5,147 bases of DNA from NCBI GenBank assembly GCA_026394635.1, contig JAPKXV010000258.1:1-5147 (forward strand), written 5' to 3'. Under the pieces are notes generated by a model that saw only the letters and a program-made list of their open reading frames with translations, did no database searches and was not told the DNA's origin. Origin of the DNA: Methanoregula sp. GTDB lineage: Archaea > Halobacteriota > Methanomicrobia > Methanomicrobiales > Methanospirillaceae. A program made the translations under genes and the position numbers. Below, in pieces: positions 1-5,147 of this stretch (within the stretch, counting starts at the first letter, position 1; each line of letters begins with the position of its first letter).

Positions 1-261
1 GACCTGGAAACCGGAGAGGAACGACTCGAACGGGGGATCGGGTTTTGTCAGCTGCACCTCGCCCTGCCGGAGCTCTCCGATGAGATCTTTTGACGGGGTG
101 TGCCTGTACTCTTTTTTCCCGCCCCAGCGGAGCCTGTACCGGGTCGGGCGGGGACCCTTCGGGGTTTCAGAGAGTTCACAGATTCCGGCACCGCGGACAT
201 GTTTGCCATCATAAAAAAGGATCCGGTAGCTGCCCTTAACCGGCTGGATGATGATCTTCAT
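1..261 (-). CDS. N-terminal fragment of an archaeal protein, possibly a superfamily II helicase (cut by left edge)
   Basis: The minus strand is open from an ATG at 261 to the left edge: 87 codons with no stop. The protein begins MKIIIQPVKGSYRILFYDGK and continues with a basic, beta-rich stretch (residues 35-55, with PTRYRLRWGGKKEYR) and then SKDLIGELRQGEV. The start is well supported because its ATG shares an ATGA with the stop of the upstream gene (258-261), a typical arrangement for translational coupling. No convincing Shine-Dalgarno site precedes it. No catalytic motif falls inside the visible part. From memory, archaea-specific superfamily II helicases (COG1202-like) have a non-helicase N-terminal region of this style and can sit beside the regulator found upstream. 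That identification is an inference and is weak, because the Walker A and DEAH motifs would lie beyond the edge. The existence of the gene is much more certain than its function. Confidence 0.75.
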   Translation of the reverse strand, partial: MKIIIQPVKGSYRILFYDGKHVRGAGICELSETPKGPRPTRYRLRWGGKKEYRHTPSKDLIGELRQGEVQLTKPDPPFESFLSGFQV

Positions 262-1067
262 GGAGCGATCGGGTCATGGATCGTGTAGCCGAGCTCCACG
301 CTCTCCAGCCGTTTTAAGAAGTCGGTGAACTCTTCATCAACGATCACGATCGCGCACTCAAGCCCGTGGAACGCGGCTTCGATCACGCCTTCCCGGGCAC
401 CGAAGAACATGTCCGGCTTCCTGCCTGCTGCACGGAGCGCAATGTATGCCTCGACACCGACTGCAGCGACTACGTCTGCTCCCTTGAGGACTTCCAGCAG
501 GCGCTTCCGGTTCACCCTGCGCGAACCGCCGTGCTGGATCCGGGGCACCTTGCAGACGCGGATGCTGCCCTCTTTATGCTCGATGATGCCGTTTAACCGG
601 GCTACCCCGACATCTGAATCCTTCTTTGCGTCCATCACGACGGTGCCGGTTGCCGGGAGCTTTTTCTTTGCGGCATACAGCCACCCGCCCTTCATGTACA
701 CGCCGACCTCGTCGCCTTCGGAAAGGTCTTCGGCAGCGATCGCCGCCCAGACCGCGACCTGCTGGATGATGTCGCGCCGGATATGGCGGGCATATGCTTC
801 AAGGGACTCTGCGTTTGTGAGGACCCATTCCACCCCGGATTTTGTCACCTCGTAGTTTCCCCTGCCGCTTGCCGCAACCATCCCTTCATCGATAAGTTCG
901 CGTATGTACTCAGAGATCGCCTGCGGTGTGACGCCAAGCTTTTCCGCGATCTCCTGTTGCCGGACTGCCGGTTGGTGCTCGGCAATCTCTACTAAAATCT
1001 GGAGGCGGGTGACCTCCCGTTTGCTGCGCAGAATCGTATAGAGGGGGTCCTTAGCGCCCGGAATCAA
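258..1067 (-). CDS. Winged-helix DNA-binding protein with conserved C-terminal domain (archaeal, DUF7839-like)
   Basis: This 269-residue protein is probably a cytoplasmic transcription regulator. Residues about 20-85 form a clear winged helix-turn-helix: RLQILVEIAEHQPAV, then the helix pair QQEIAEKLGVTPQAISEYI, then a wing ending in GRGNYEVTKSGVEWV. The rest (about 90-265) contains a beta-rich middle with GDEVGVYMKGGWLYA, a GGSRRVNRKRL segment, and a hydrophobic alpha/beta part with ADVVAAVGVEAYIALRAAGRKPD. I recall the same order in archaeal proteins carrying a domain named DUF7839; ligand and target are unknown to me. The start is a TTG at 1065-1067. An in-frame TGA lies just upstream and no ATG or GTG lies between, so TTG is the most likely start; a purine-rich stretch (AGGGGCAGGGA) precedes it. 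The gene overlaps its upstream neighbour by 17 nt and its downstream neighbour by 4 nt, so it is the middle of an operon. No membrane segment or signal peptide is visible. Confidence 0.9.
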   Translation of the reverse strand: MIPGAKDPLYTILRSKREVTRLQILVEIAEHQPAVRQQEIAEKLGVTPQAISEYIRELIDEGMVAASGRGNYEVTKSGVEWVLTNAESLEAYARHIRRDIIQQVAVWAAIAAEDLSEGDEVGVYMKGGWLYAAKKKLPATGTVVMDAKKDSDVGVARLNGIIEHKEGSIRVCKVPRIQHGGSRRVNRKRLLEVLKGADVVAAVGVEAYIALRAAGRKPDMFFGAREGVIEAAFHGLECAIVIVDEEFTDFLKRLESVELGYTIHDPIAP

Positions 1068-1563
1068 GCCGCACCAGTCCCTGCCCCTTCACATCGAGAT
1101 GGGGGATCCGTTTTGCGAGCCCCTTGATAAATACCGGGTTGACAGCGAATTTGCGGGACAGGTCGTTGATGGAGGTCATGCCCCCGGCCATCTGCTCCTC
1201 GATCTGCTCGACCATCGCGCGGAGGTTTTCGTCATTGGAGAGGGAGATATACAGGATATCGGAGAGGTCCTGCAGGTTGCACTGGAAGTTCGCCCTGAAC
1301 TTGTTATAGGTCGCCCGGTACTCCTTGATCGGTTTCTGGCCGCGCTTGGGCATGCGCCACTGCTCCTCGACAAGGTTCCCTTTTTTCAGGATCTGGAGGC
1401 AGACCGGAATGGAGTCGGCGTCGATCTGGGTGGTGAGTTCTTCTTCGGTCATCCATGATTTGCTCAGGAGTTCGTACACCTTTTTAAAGGAGGTGTCGTT
1501 GAACGTCATGAGGAGCGGAACAAGTTCCACGGGATCGTTTACTATCCTGATATGGCCCGGCAC
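1051..1563 (-). CDS. ArsR-like winged-helix transcriptional regulator
   Basis: This 170-residue protein is the first gene of the minus-strand operon. Residues about 18-90 look like an ArsR-type winged helix: FNDTSFKKVYELLSKSWMTE, then EELTTQIDADSIPVCLQILK as the helix-turn-helix, then a wing (QWRMPKRGQKPIKEYRATYN). A FQCNLQDLSDILYISL segment (93-108) follows, then a helical acidic stretch (109-125). A second helix-turn-helix-like segment (130-165, SINDLSRKFAVNPVFIKGLA) ends the protein. I recall archaeal regulators with the WMTEEEL, YRATY and FQCNLQDLSD signatures, but their targets are not known to me. The start is GTG at 1561-1563 with AGGG 8 nt upstream on the coding strand; no ATG lies nearer the front, and Met19 would cut into the domain. 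The gene is transcribed divergently from hypF across 56 bp, so control of hypF or of its own operon is possible but unproven. Only three cysteines are present and no ArsR metal-site motif was recognised, so metal sensing is not supported. Confidence 0.88.
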   Translation of the reverse strand: MPGHIRIVNDPVELVPLLMTFNDTSFKKVYELLSKSWMTEEELTTQIDADSIPVCLQILKKGNLVEEQWRMPKRGQKPIKEYRATYNKFRANFQCNLQDLSDILYISLSNDENLRAMVEQIEEQMAGGMTSINDLSRKFAVNPVFIKGLAKRIPHLDVKGQGLVRLDSGR

Positions 1564-1619
1564 TGATAAAACCCTATACCTATATCGCCGCCGAAATCAA
1601 TAAGGTTTTGTGGCATACG
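1564..1619. promoter_or_regulatory. Divergent promoter region between the regulator operon and hypF
   Basis: This 56-bp gap is much more AT-rich than its surroundings and must hold the promoter of at least one of the two divergent units. TATACCTATA (1575-1584) is a TATA-like, nearly dyadic box. For hypF, a start about 26 nt downstream would fall near 1603-1610, giving a leader of some 10-17 nt. On the other strand, CTTATTGA (centred near 1600) could serve the regulator gene with a leader of about 11 nt. AAGGT (1602-1606) is a weak, distant ribosome-binding candidate for hypF. Box assignments are inference from spacing; only the base composition and the divergent layout are seen directly. Confidence 0.5.
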
Positions 1620-3854
1620 ATGCGTAGGCAGGGCAGGATCGTGGTCCGGGGAATCGTACAGGGTGTCGGTTTCCGCCCGTTTGTCTACGCCAGGGCGCAC
1701 GAGATGGGTATTACAGGTACGGTAAAGAATTTCGGAAGTGAGGTGGAGATCCACGCTGCCGGCGACCGGTTCGAGGATTTTGTGTCTGCAATTGCACAGG
1801 GTCCCCCGCTTGCACGGATCGATTCGGTACGGGTTTTTGATTTTGTTGAACCGGTAAAAGGGGGTTTTAAGATCCTCCCCAGCGCCATCGGGGCGATGAC
1901 AGGCATGATCCCGCCTGATGTTGCAGTCTGTGATGCATGCATCACCGATATTTTCAATGAGGGGGGACGGTACAGGAATTACTGGGCGACCTCGTGCGTG
2001 AACTGCGGTCCGCGGTACAGCATCATCGAAGAGCTCCCGTACGATCGCGAGCGCACGTCCATGTCAGTCTTCCCGATGTGCCCGGCATGTGCAGCGGAAT
2101 ATCACGACCCGCACTGCCGGCGCCACCATGCGCAGACCATCGCCTGCAAAGAATGCGGGCCGGGACTCACCCTCTTCGATGCGCAGGGGAGGCGTATGGA
2201 CTGCCCTGACCCGGTCGCGGAGACCACCGCACTGCTCGATGCCGGGAGGATCGTGGGGGTGCGGGGTGTGGGGGGGTTCCACATTGCCTGCATTGAGGAG
2301 TCCGCCAATGAACTGAAGCGGAGGTTAGGAAGGGTCGAGCAGCCGTTTGCCGTGATGGTCCATCCTGATGCAATCGACCGTATCGCCCGTGTTTCAGAGG
2401 CTGAACGGGCGCTCCTGTACAGCCCGGTGCACCCCATTGTGGTACTCAATAAACACGACCCGCTCGCACACGCCGTAATCAGCAACCTCCATACCATCGG
2501 GTGCATGCTCCCGTACACCGGGCTCCACCACCTGCTGTTCTCCCGGCTCAGTCACCCGCTCCTGGTCATGACGAGCGCCAACATGCCCGGCTACCCGATG
2601 ATAACCGCTATCGACCATGCGATGGGGAAGCTCTCCCGTGACGTTGACTTCTTCCTTTCGCACGACCGCACCATCGTGAACCGGTGCGACGATTCGGTGG
2701 TGCGGGACGGGTATATCATCCGGCTCTCCCGCGGGATCGCCCCGAAGCGCACGGCGATCGATCTCGGGAGCCGCTGTATACTCGCCGTCGGACCGGAGCT
2801 GAACGCGAATGCAACCGTGTACCGTGACGGGTTTGCCGTCACTTCACCCCATGTGGGCAATGTCCGCAACCCCTCCACGCTCGATTACTTAAAAGAGACG
2901 GTTGCACGCCTGCGCCGGTTGCTGGGTGCGGACTTTGAGGTCATCGCCCACGACCTTCACCCCCAGTTCCTCTCGACACGGTTTGCACAGGAGCTTGCGG
3001 ATGAGGTGAAGGTGGAGCGGGTGCCGGTGCAGCACCACCGTGCCCATATTGCCGCTACGACCACGGAACCCTGCATCGGGATCGCAATTGACGGTGTCGG
3101 GTACGGCGATGACGGAACGGTCTGGGGCGGCGAGGTCTTCTGCGGGCAGGTGCCCAATCTGAAACGCGTGGCGCACCTCGAACCGGTGGGAATGCCGGGC
3201 GGCGACTTAGCGACACGGTTCCCCGAACGGATGCTGTACGGCATCCTGCCGGAAGAGGAGGTCCTCAACCTGCTCGCGTCGCGGGGCTGGTCTGGCATGG
3301 AACTCGGGGTGCTCAAAAAACAGGTTGCATCGGGTTTCAACATGGCAACAACGAGCAGCACCGGGAGGGTGCTTGACGCAGCATCGGCACTGCTGGGCAC
3401 CTGCCGCGAGAGGACGTATGACGGGGAACCGGCAATGAAACTTGAATCTGCGGCAGCGGGCGGGCGGCCGGAAGCATGGGACCTTGTGTTCTCAAGTAGC
3501 GGGGGTATTCAGATGCTCTCAACGCGGGCGCTCATGGAATCGGCGCTCGCACGGATGCGGGAGGCACCGGCCGGTGACCGGCGTGCTGTTTTTAACACCG
3601 CCGCTTCGTTCCAGTATAACCTCTCCCGGGGGATCGCCCGGCTTGCCATCGACGCTGCACAGAAAAACGGCATTAAAACGGTCGCGCTCAGTGGCGGTGT
3701 CGCATACAACCACATGATCCGCGAGACGATCCGTCAGGAAATTACGGGTGCGTCACTCTCCTGCCTCACAAACCCCGAATATCCCCTTGGCGACGGGTGT
3801 GTCTCGTTTGGCCAGTGCGTCTATGCCGGTGCAGTCCAGCGGCAGCGGGCATAA
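1620..3854 (+). CDS. hypF: HypF, carbamoyltransferase for [NiFe] hydrogenase maturation
   Basis: HypF uses carbamoyl phosphate and ATP to carbamoylate the C-terminal cysteine of HypE, the source of the cyanide ligands of the [NiFe] hydrogenase iron; it acts in the cytoplasm. The 744 residues (ATG at 1620) match the usual length of about 750 and all four modules are present. The acylphosphatase domain (about 5-87) has RGIVQGVGFR, with likely catalytic Arg19 and Asn37. The zinc-finger pair has four CxxC motifs (104-107, 126-129, 154-157, 176-179) with the canonical 18/24/18 spacing. The YrdC-like domain (about 195-375) has QPFAVM, MTSAN, CDDSVVR and RLSRG. The Kae1-like domain (about 380-740) has HHRAH (472-476), GGDLA, SSTGRVLDA, SGGVAYN and GDGC. 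An in-frame TTG at 1608 was rejected because it sits directly on the AAGGT candidate. One oddity is that the lysine of the YrdC KxR motif appears to be Leu236, and the lysine usually before PFAVM is Gln241. No other hyp gene is visible nearby. Confidence 0.97.
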   Translation: MRRQGRIVVRGIVQGVGFRPFVYARAHEMGITGTVKNFGSEVEIHAAGDRFEDFVSAIAQGPPLARIDSVRVFDFVEPVKGGFKILPSAIGAMTGMIPPDVAVCDACITDIFNEGGRYRNYWATSCVNCGPRYSIIEELPYDRERTSMSVFPMCPACAAEYHDPHCRRHHAQTIACKECGPGLTLFDAQGRRMDCPDPVAETTALLDAGRIVGVRGVGGFHIACIEESANELKRRLGRVEQPFAVMVHPDAIDRIARVSEAERALLYSPVHPIVVLNKHDPLAHAVISNLHTIGCMLPYTGLHHLLFSRLSHPLLVMTSANMPGYPMITAIDHAMGKLSRDVDFFLSHDRTIVNRCDDSVVRDGYIIRLSRGIAPKRTAIDLGSRCILAVGPELNANATVYRDGFAVTSPHVGNVRNPSTLDYLKETVARLRRLLGADFEVIAHDLHPQFLSTRFAQELADEVKVERVPVQHHRAHIAATTTEPCIGIAIDGVGYGDDGTVWGGEVFCGQVPNLKRVAHLEPVGMPGGDLATRFPERMLYGILPEEEVLNLLASRGWSGMELGVLKKQVASGFNMATTSSTGRVLDAASALLGTCRERTYDGEPAMKLESAAAGGRPEAWDLVFSSSGGIQMLSTRALMESALARMREAPAGDRRAVFNTAASFQYNLSRGIARLAIDAAQKNGIKTVALSGGVAYNHMIRETIRQEITGASLSCLTNPEYPLGDGCVSFGQCVYAGAVQRQRA

Positions 3855-3914
3855 CCACGGTGTATTCCTGAACCGGGAAGTTTATCTTTTCAGACGCACA
3901 AGGTGGGAACAAGG
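3855..3914 (+). promoter_or_regulatory. Intergenic region with TATA-like box and strong ribosome-binding site
   Basis: This 60-bp gap follows the hypF stop (TAA 3852-3854). It contains TTTATCTTTT (3881-3890), a TATA-like box in GC-rich DNA. AGGTGG (3901-3906) follows, 8 nt before the ATG at 3915, and is a good Shine-Dalgarno match that decides the start of the next gene over the in-frame GTG at 3903. The two signals conflict somewhat: a start 26 nt after the box would fall near 3911, downstream of the ribosome-binding site. The box may therefore be fortuitous, or the gene may be read through from hypF. Confidence 0.4.
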
Positions 3915-4334
3915 ATGGCACCCGCAGACCAGGATAAGGAGACAAAGATAAAGATCTCAACTCTCGAAAAGGAACTCGCCGACCTCCGGCAGGGGCTCTG
4001 TGTCGTACAGGACTACTGCCATGACCTTGAGAAGGTGGGCAATAAGCAGGACGCGGAAGAGACGGTTGACCAGTCGCTCTTAAAACCGCTCATGCGGGAG
4101 GAGGAGGAGTTCGAAGGGATCTGGAAATTCCACGACGAGTTGCTCATCCCCGATCCCCGCTCACAGGTTCCCTGCATGCAGATGTACGAGGCGTTTGTCA
4201 CCTACTGCACCCGCAAGGGGAGGACCCCTGTCGGGCGTCCCGCGTTCGAGTTCGTGCTCCTGAAGATGGGGGCGGAGCAACTCCCTGATCGCAGTGTGTG
4301 GCAGGGATTCCGGATCCGCACGGACAGCACCTGA
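3915..4334 (+). CDS. Small protein with possible coiled coil and primase-type C-terminal winged-helix-like domain
   Basis: This 139-residue soluble protein belongs to no family I can name with certainty. Residues 8-42 are charged and helical, with hydrophobic residues at near-heptad spacing (KISTLEKELADLRQG then VVQDYCHDLEKVG), suggesting a short coiled coil. An acidic linker (EEEEFEG, 62-68) follows. Residues about 70-135 contain IPDPRSQVPCMQMYEAFVTY, then CTRKGRTPVGRPAFEFVL and finally VWQGFRI. The pattern 'MYEAFxxYCxxxGRTPVxRxAFxxxL...VWQGFRI' resembles the winged helix at the C-terminal end of viral and plasmid primase-helicases (D5/P4 style), where it is thought to bind nucleic acid. The resemblance is by eye and no primase or helicase core is present. 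The ATG at 3915 is chosen because AGGTGG lies 8 nt upstream. The gene is 60 nt after hypF and 7 nt before the radical SAM gene, in the same direction. DNA binding is an inference. Confidence 0.85.
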   Translation: MAPADQDKETKIKISTLEKELADLRQGLCVVQDYCHDLEKVGNKQDAEETVDQSLLKPLMREEEEFEGIWKFHDELLIPDPRSQVPCMQMYEAFVTYCTRKGRTPVGRPAFEFVLLKMGAEQLPDRSVWQGFRIRTDST

Positions 4335-4352
4335 TTTTTTTATGCCCGGGCA
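4335..4352 (+). promoter_or_regulatory. T-run and short palindrome between two genes (terminator or TATA-like element)
   Basis: Directly after the TGA at 4332-4334 there are seven T residues (4335-4341 together with a neighbouring A), followed by TGCCCGGGCA, a perfect 10-bp palindrome (4343-4352). Archaeal transcription can stop at T-runs, so this may end the upstream transcript. Equally, TTTTTTAT could act as a TATA-like box with a transcript start near 4366. The palindrome may be chance in GC-rich DNA, and it overlaps the first codons of the next gene if the ATG at 4342 is used. Confidence 0.3.
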
Positions 4353-5147
4353 CCAGCCAACCCTTGTATCGGTACGTTCCGGTAAGGACGTGCCATCATC
4401 AGCCAGGACACACATCACAATCACCCGGGACTCCGGAATCCCGCTGCTGGGTTCCCTCTATTTCGGCGTTGTAGACCGGGGGACGAGCCTGCTGCAGGTC
4501 CGCCCCAGCTGCAAATGCAACCTGAACTGCCCGTTCTGCTCGGTTGATGCCGGGCCAAAATCAACAACGCGGACAGCGAGTTACGAGGTCGAGCGGGAAT
4601 ACCTTGTCGATTACGTGCAGGAAATTGCCCGGTTTAAAGGAAACGGCGTCGAGTGCCATATCGATTCGCCCGGCGAGCCGATGCTGTACAGGGAAATTTC
4701 TGAGCTGGTCGCTGACCTCCGGGCGATTCCGGAAGTGAGCGTCATCTCAATGCAGACCAATGGCACGCTGCTCAATGACCGCACCATCGCAGCGCTTGAT
4801 TCGGCAGGGCTCGACCGGATCAACCTCTCGCTCCATGCCCTTGAACCTGCGATGGCGCAGGACCTTGCCGGCGTCCCGGGGTTTTATATCGGAAAGGTTA
4901 TGGATGCTGCACGGGCTGTCGCAGCAGGCCGGATCGACCTGCTCATCGCACCGGTCTACCTGCCGGGGATCAATGACGCCGAGATCCCGAAGCTGATCCG
5001 GTTTGCGCAGGAGATCGGTGCCGGCAAACGATTCCCTCCTCTCGGCATCCAGAAGTTCGAGCGGTATAAATACGGGAGGAGCCCCCGGTGCCTCAAAGTG
5101 CAGAGCTGGTGGCAGTTCTATAACCGGAGCATAAAACCATGGCAGAA
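4342..5147 (+). CDS. Radical SAM enzyme of an uncharacterised archaeal family (cut by right edge)
   Basis: The frame is open from ATG 4342 to the right edge: 268 codons plus two bases. The radical SAM cluster motif is clear: CNLNCPFC (Cys59, Cys63, Cys66) holds the [4Fe-4S] cluster that cleaves S-adenosylmethionine, with an extra Cys57 just before it. Further barrel motifs follow in order: HIDSPGEPML (106-115, the GGEP-like site for SAM), MQTNGTLL (137-144), DRINLSLHA (158-166), LLIAPVYLPGIND (200-212), and KRFPPLGIQKFERYKYGR (229-246). I recall archaeal radical SAM proteins sharing the CSVDAGP, HID.PGEP and PPLGIQ blocks (COG2100-like); their substrate is unknown to me. Later residues lie outside the window, so an additional C-terminal domain such as TRAM cannot be checked. 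The start is uncertain: ATG 4342 has no Shine-Dalgarno site and follows a T-run, whereas GTG 4390 (residue 17) has GGTAAGG just upstream, rather close. Conserved-looking sequence begins near residue 22, so either is possible. Confidence 0.9.
   Translation, partial: MPGHQPTLVSVRSGKDVPSSARTHITITRDSGIPLLGSLYFGVVDRGTSLLQVRPSCKCNLNCPFCSVDAGPKSTTRTASYEVEREYLVDYVQEIARFKGNGVECHIDSPGEPMLYREISELVADLRAIPEVSVISMQTNGTLLNDRTIAALDSAGLDRINLSLHALEPAMAQDLAGVPGFYIGKVMDAARAVAAGRIDLLIAPVYLPGINDAEIPKLIRFAQEIGAGKRFPPLGIQKFERYKYGRSPRCLKVQSWWQFYNRSIKPWQ
4371..4394 (+). other. Potential RNA hairpin over the alternative GTG start of the radical SAM gene
   Basis: GGTACGT (4371-4377) can pair with ACGTGCC (4388-4394), giving seven base pairs with one G-U wobble and a 10-nt loop, TCCGGTAAGG. 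The loop holds the purine-rich GGTAAGG that could act as a ribosome-binding site, and the GTG at 4390-4392 lies in the 3' arm. It may be a chance structure; it matters only if the GTG is the real start. Confidence 0.25.

Noticed and set aside
100..288. 62-codon plus-strand frame at the left edge
   Set aside because: It is antisense to the minus-strand gene starting at 261, whose ATGA coupling and codon pattern are far more convincing.
325..855. 176-codon open frame on the plus strand
   Set aside because: It lies antisense to the winged-helix gene at 258-1067, its translation is low-complexity (Ser/Thr/Ala/Arg-rich) without a recognisable domain, and GC-rich DNA commonly gives such antisense frames.
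1099..1458. 119-codon plus-strand frame
   Set aside because: It is antisense to the ArsR-like gene, with no ribosome-binding site or domain; a shadow of GC-rich coding DNA.
1608..1619. TTG start giving hypF four extra residues
   Set aside because: It directly abuts the only purine-rich site (AAGGT 1602-1606), and the ATG at 1620 begins just before the conserved acylphosphatase strand.
2102..2518. 138-codon minus-strand frame inside hypF
   Set aside because: Fully antisense to well-conserved hypF motifs, with a Ser/Arg/Pro-rich translation typical of a shadow frame.
2957..3400. 147-codon minus-strand frame inside hypF
   Set aside because: Antisense to the Kae1-like domain of hypF; no domain or start signal supports it.
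3903..3914. GTG start giving the small protein four extra residues
   Set aside because: This GTG is part of the AGGTGG ribosome-binding site that is well placed for the ATG at 3915.
4106..4334. Evidence of a mobile element because of the primase-like domain
   Set aside because: No integrase, terminal repeat, target duplication or composition break was seen around it.
4161..4424. 87-codon minus-strand frame across the end of the small gene and the start of the radical SAM gene
   Set aside because: No recognisable protein features, and it conflicts with two supported plus-strand genes.
4544..4996. Plus-strand frames at 4544-4738 and 4760-4996
   Set aside because: They are out of frame within the radical SAM gene, whose motifs run continuously through both intervals.

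Overview
The window looks like chromosomal DNA of a euryarchaeon, most likely a hydrogenotrophic methanogen of the Methanomicrobiales type. This is inferred from protein style: an archaeal-type winged-helix regulator pair, a hydrogenase maturation protein HypF of archaeal character, an archaeal radical SAM protein, AT-rich boxes in otherwise GC-rich intergenic DNA, and GTG/TTG starts. No rRNA, tRNA, transposase, integrase or CRISPR repeat was seen, so the region reads as ordinary chromosomal backbone and not an island.

Left part, minus strand (1-1563): three tightly packed genes read leftward from about 1563. First comes an ArsR-like winged-helix regulator (1051-1563). Next is a second DNA-binding protein with an N-terminal winged helix and a conserved C-terminal domain of unknown function (258-1067, TTG start inside the previous gene). 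Last is the N-terminal 87 residues of a gene that runs off the left edge (1-261). It starts in an ATGA overlap and could be the front of an archaeal superfamily II helicase. Overlaps of 17 and 4 nt indicate one co-translated operon.

Middle (1564-3854): a 56-bp divergent intergenic region with AT-rich boxes separates this operon from hypF, read rightward. HypF is full length and has the acylphosphatase, double zinc-finger, YrdC-like and Kae1-like modules. It carbamoylates HypE during synthesis of the Fe(CN)2CO centre of [NiFe] hydrogenases, which fits a hydrogen-using methanogen. No other hyp or hydrogenase gene lies in the window. Its YrdC-like module appears to lack the lysine of the usual KxR motif, the most concrete oddity here.

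Right part (3855-5147): a 139-residue protein combines a charged, possibly coiled-coil N-terminus with a C-terminal segment resembling the winged helix found at the C-terminal end of viral/plasmid primase-helicases. It is followed after 7 nt, across a T-run, by a radical SAM enzyme of an uncharacterised archaeal family that runs off the right edge. The start of that enzyme is ambiguous (ATG 4342 or GTG 4390), and a small hairpin covers the second candidate.

No clearly new multi-gene system is evident. The best leads are the HypF motif change, the primase-like small protein, and the conserved-looking regulator operon that may lead into a helicase.
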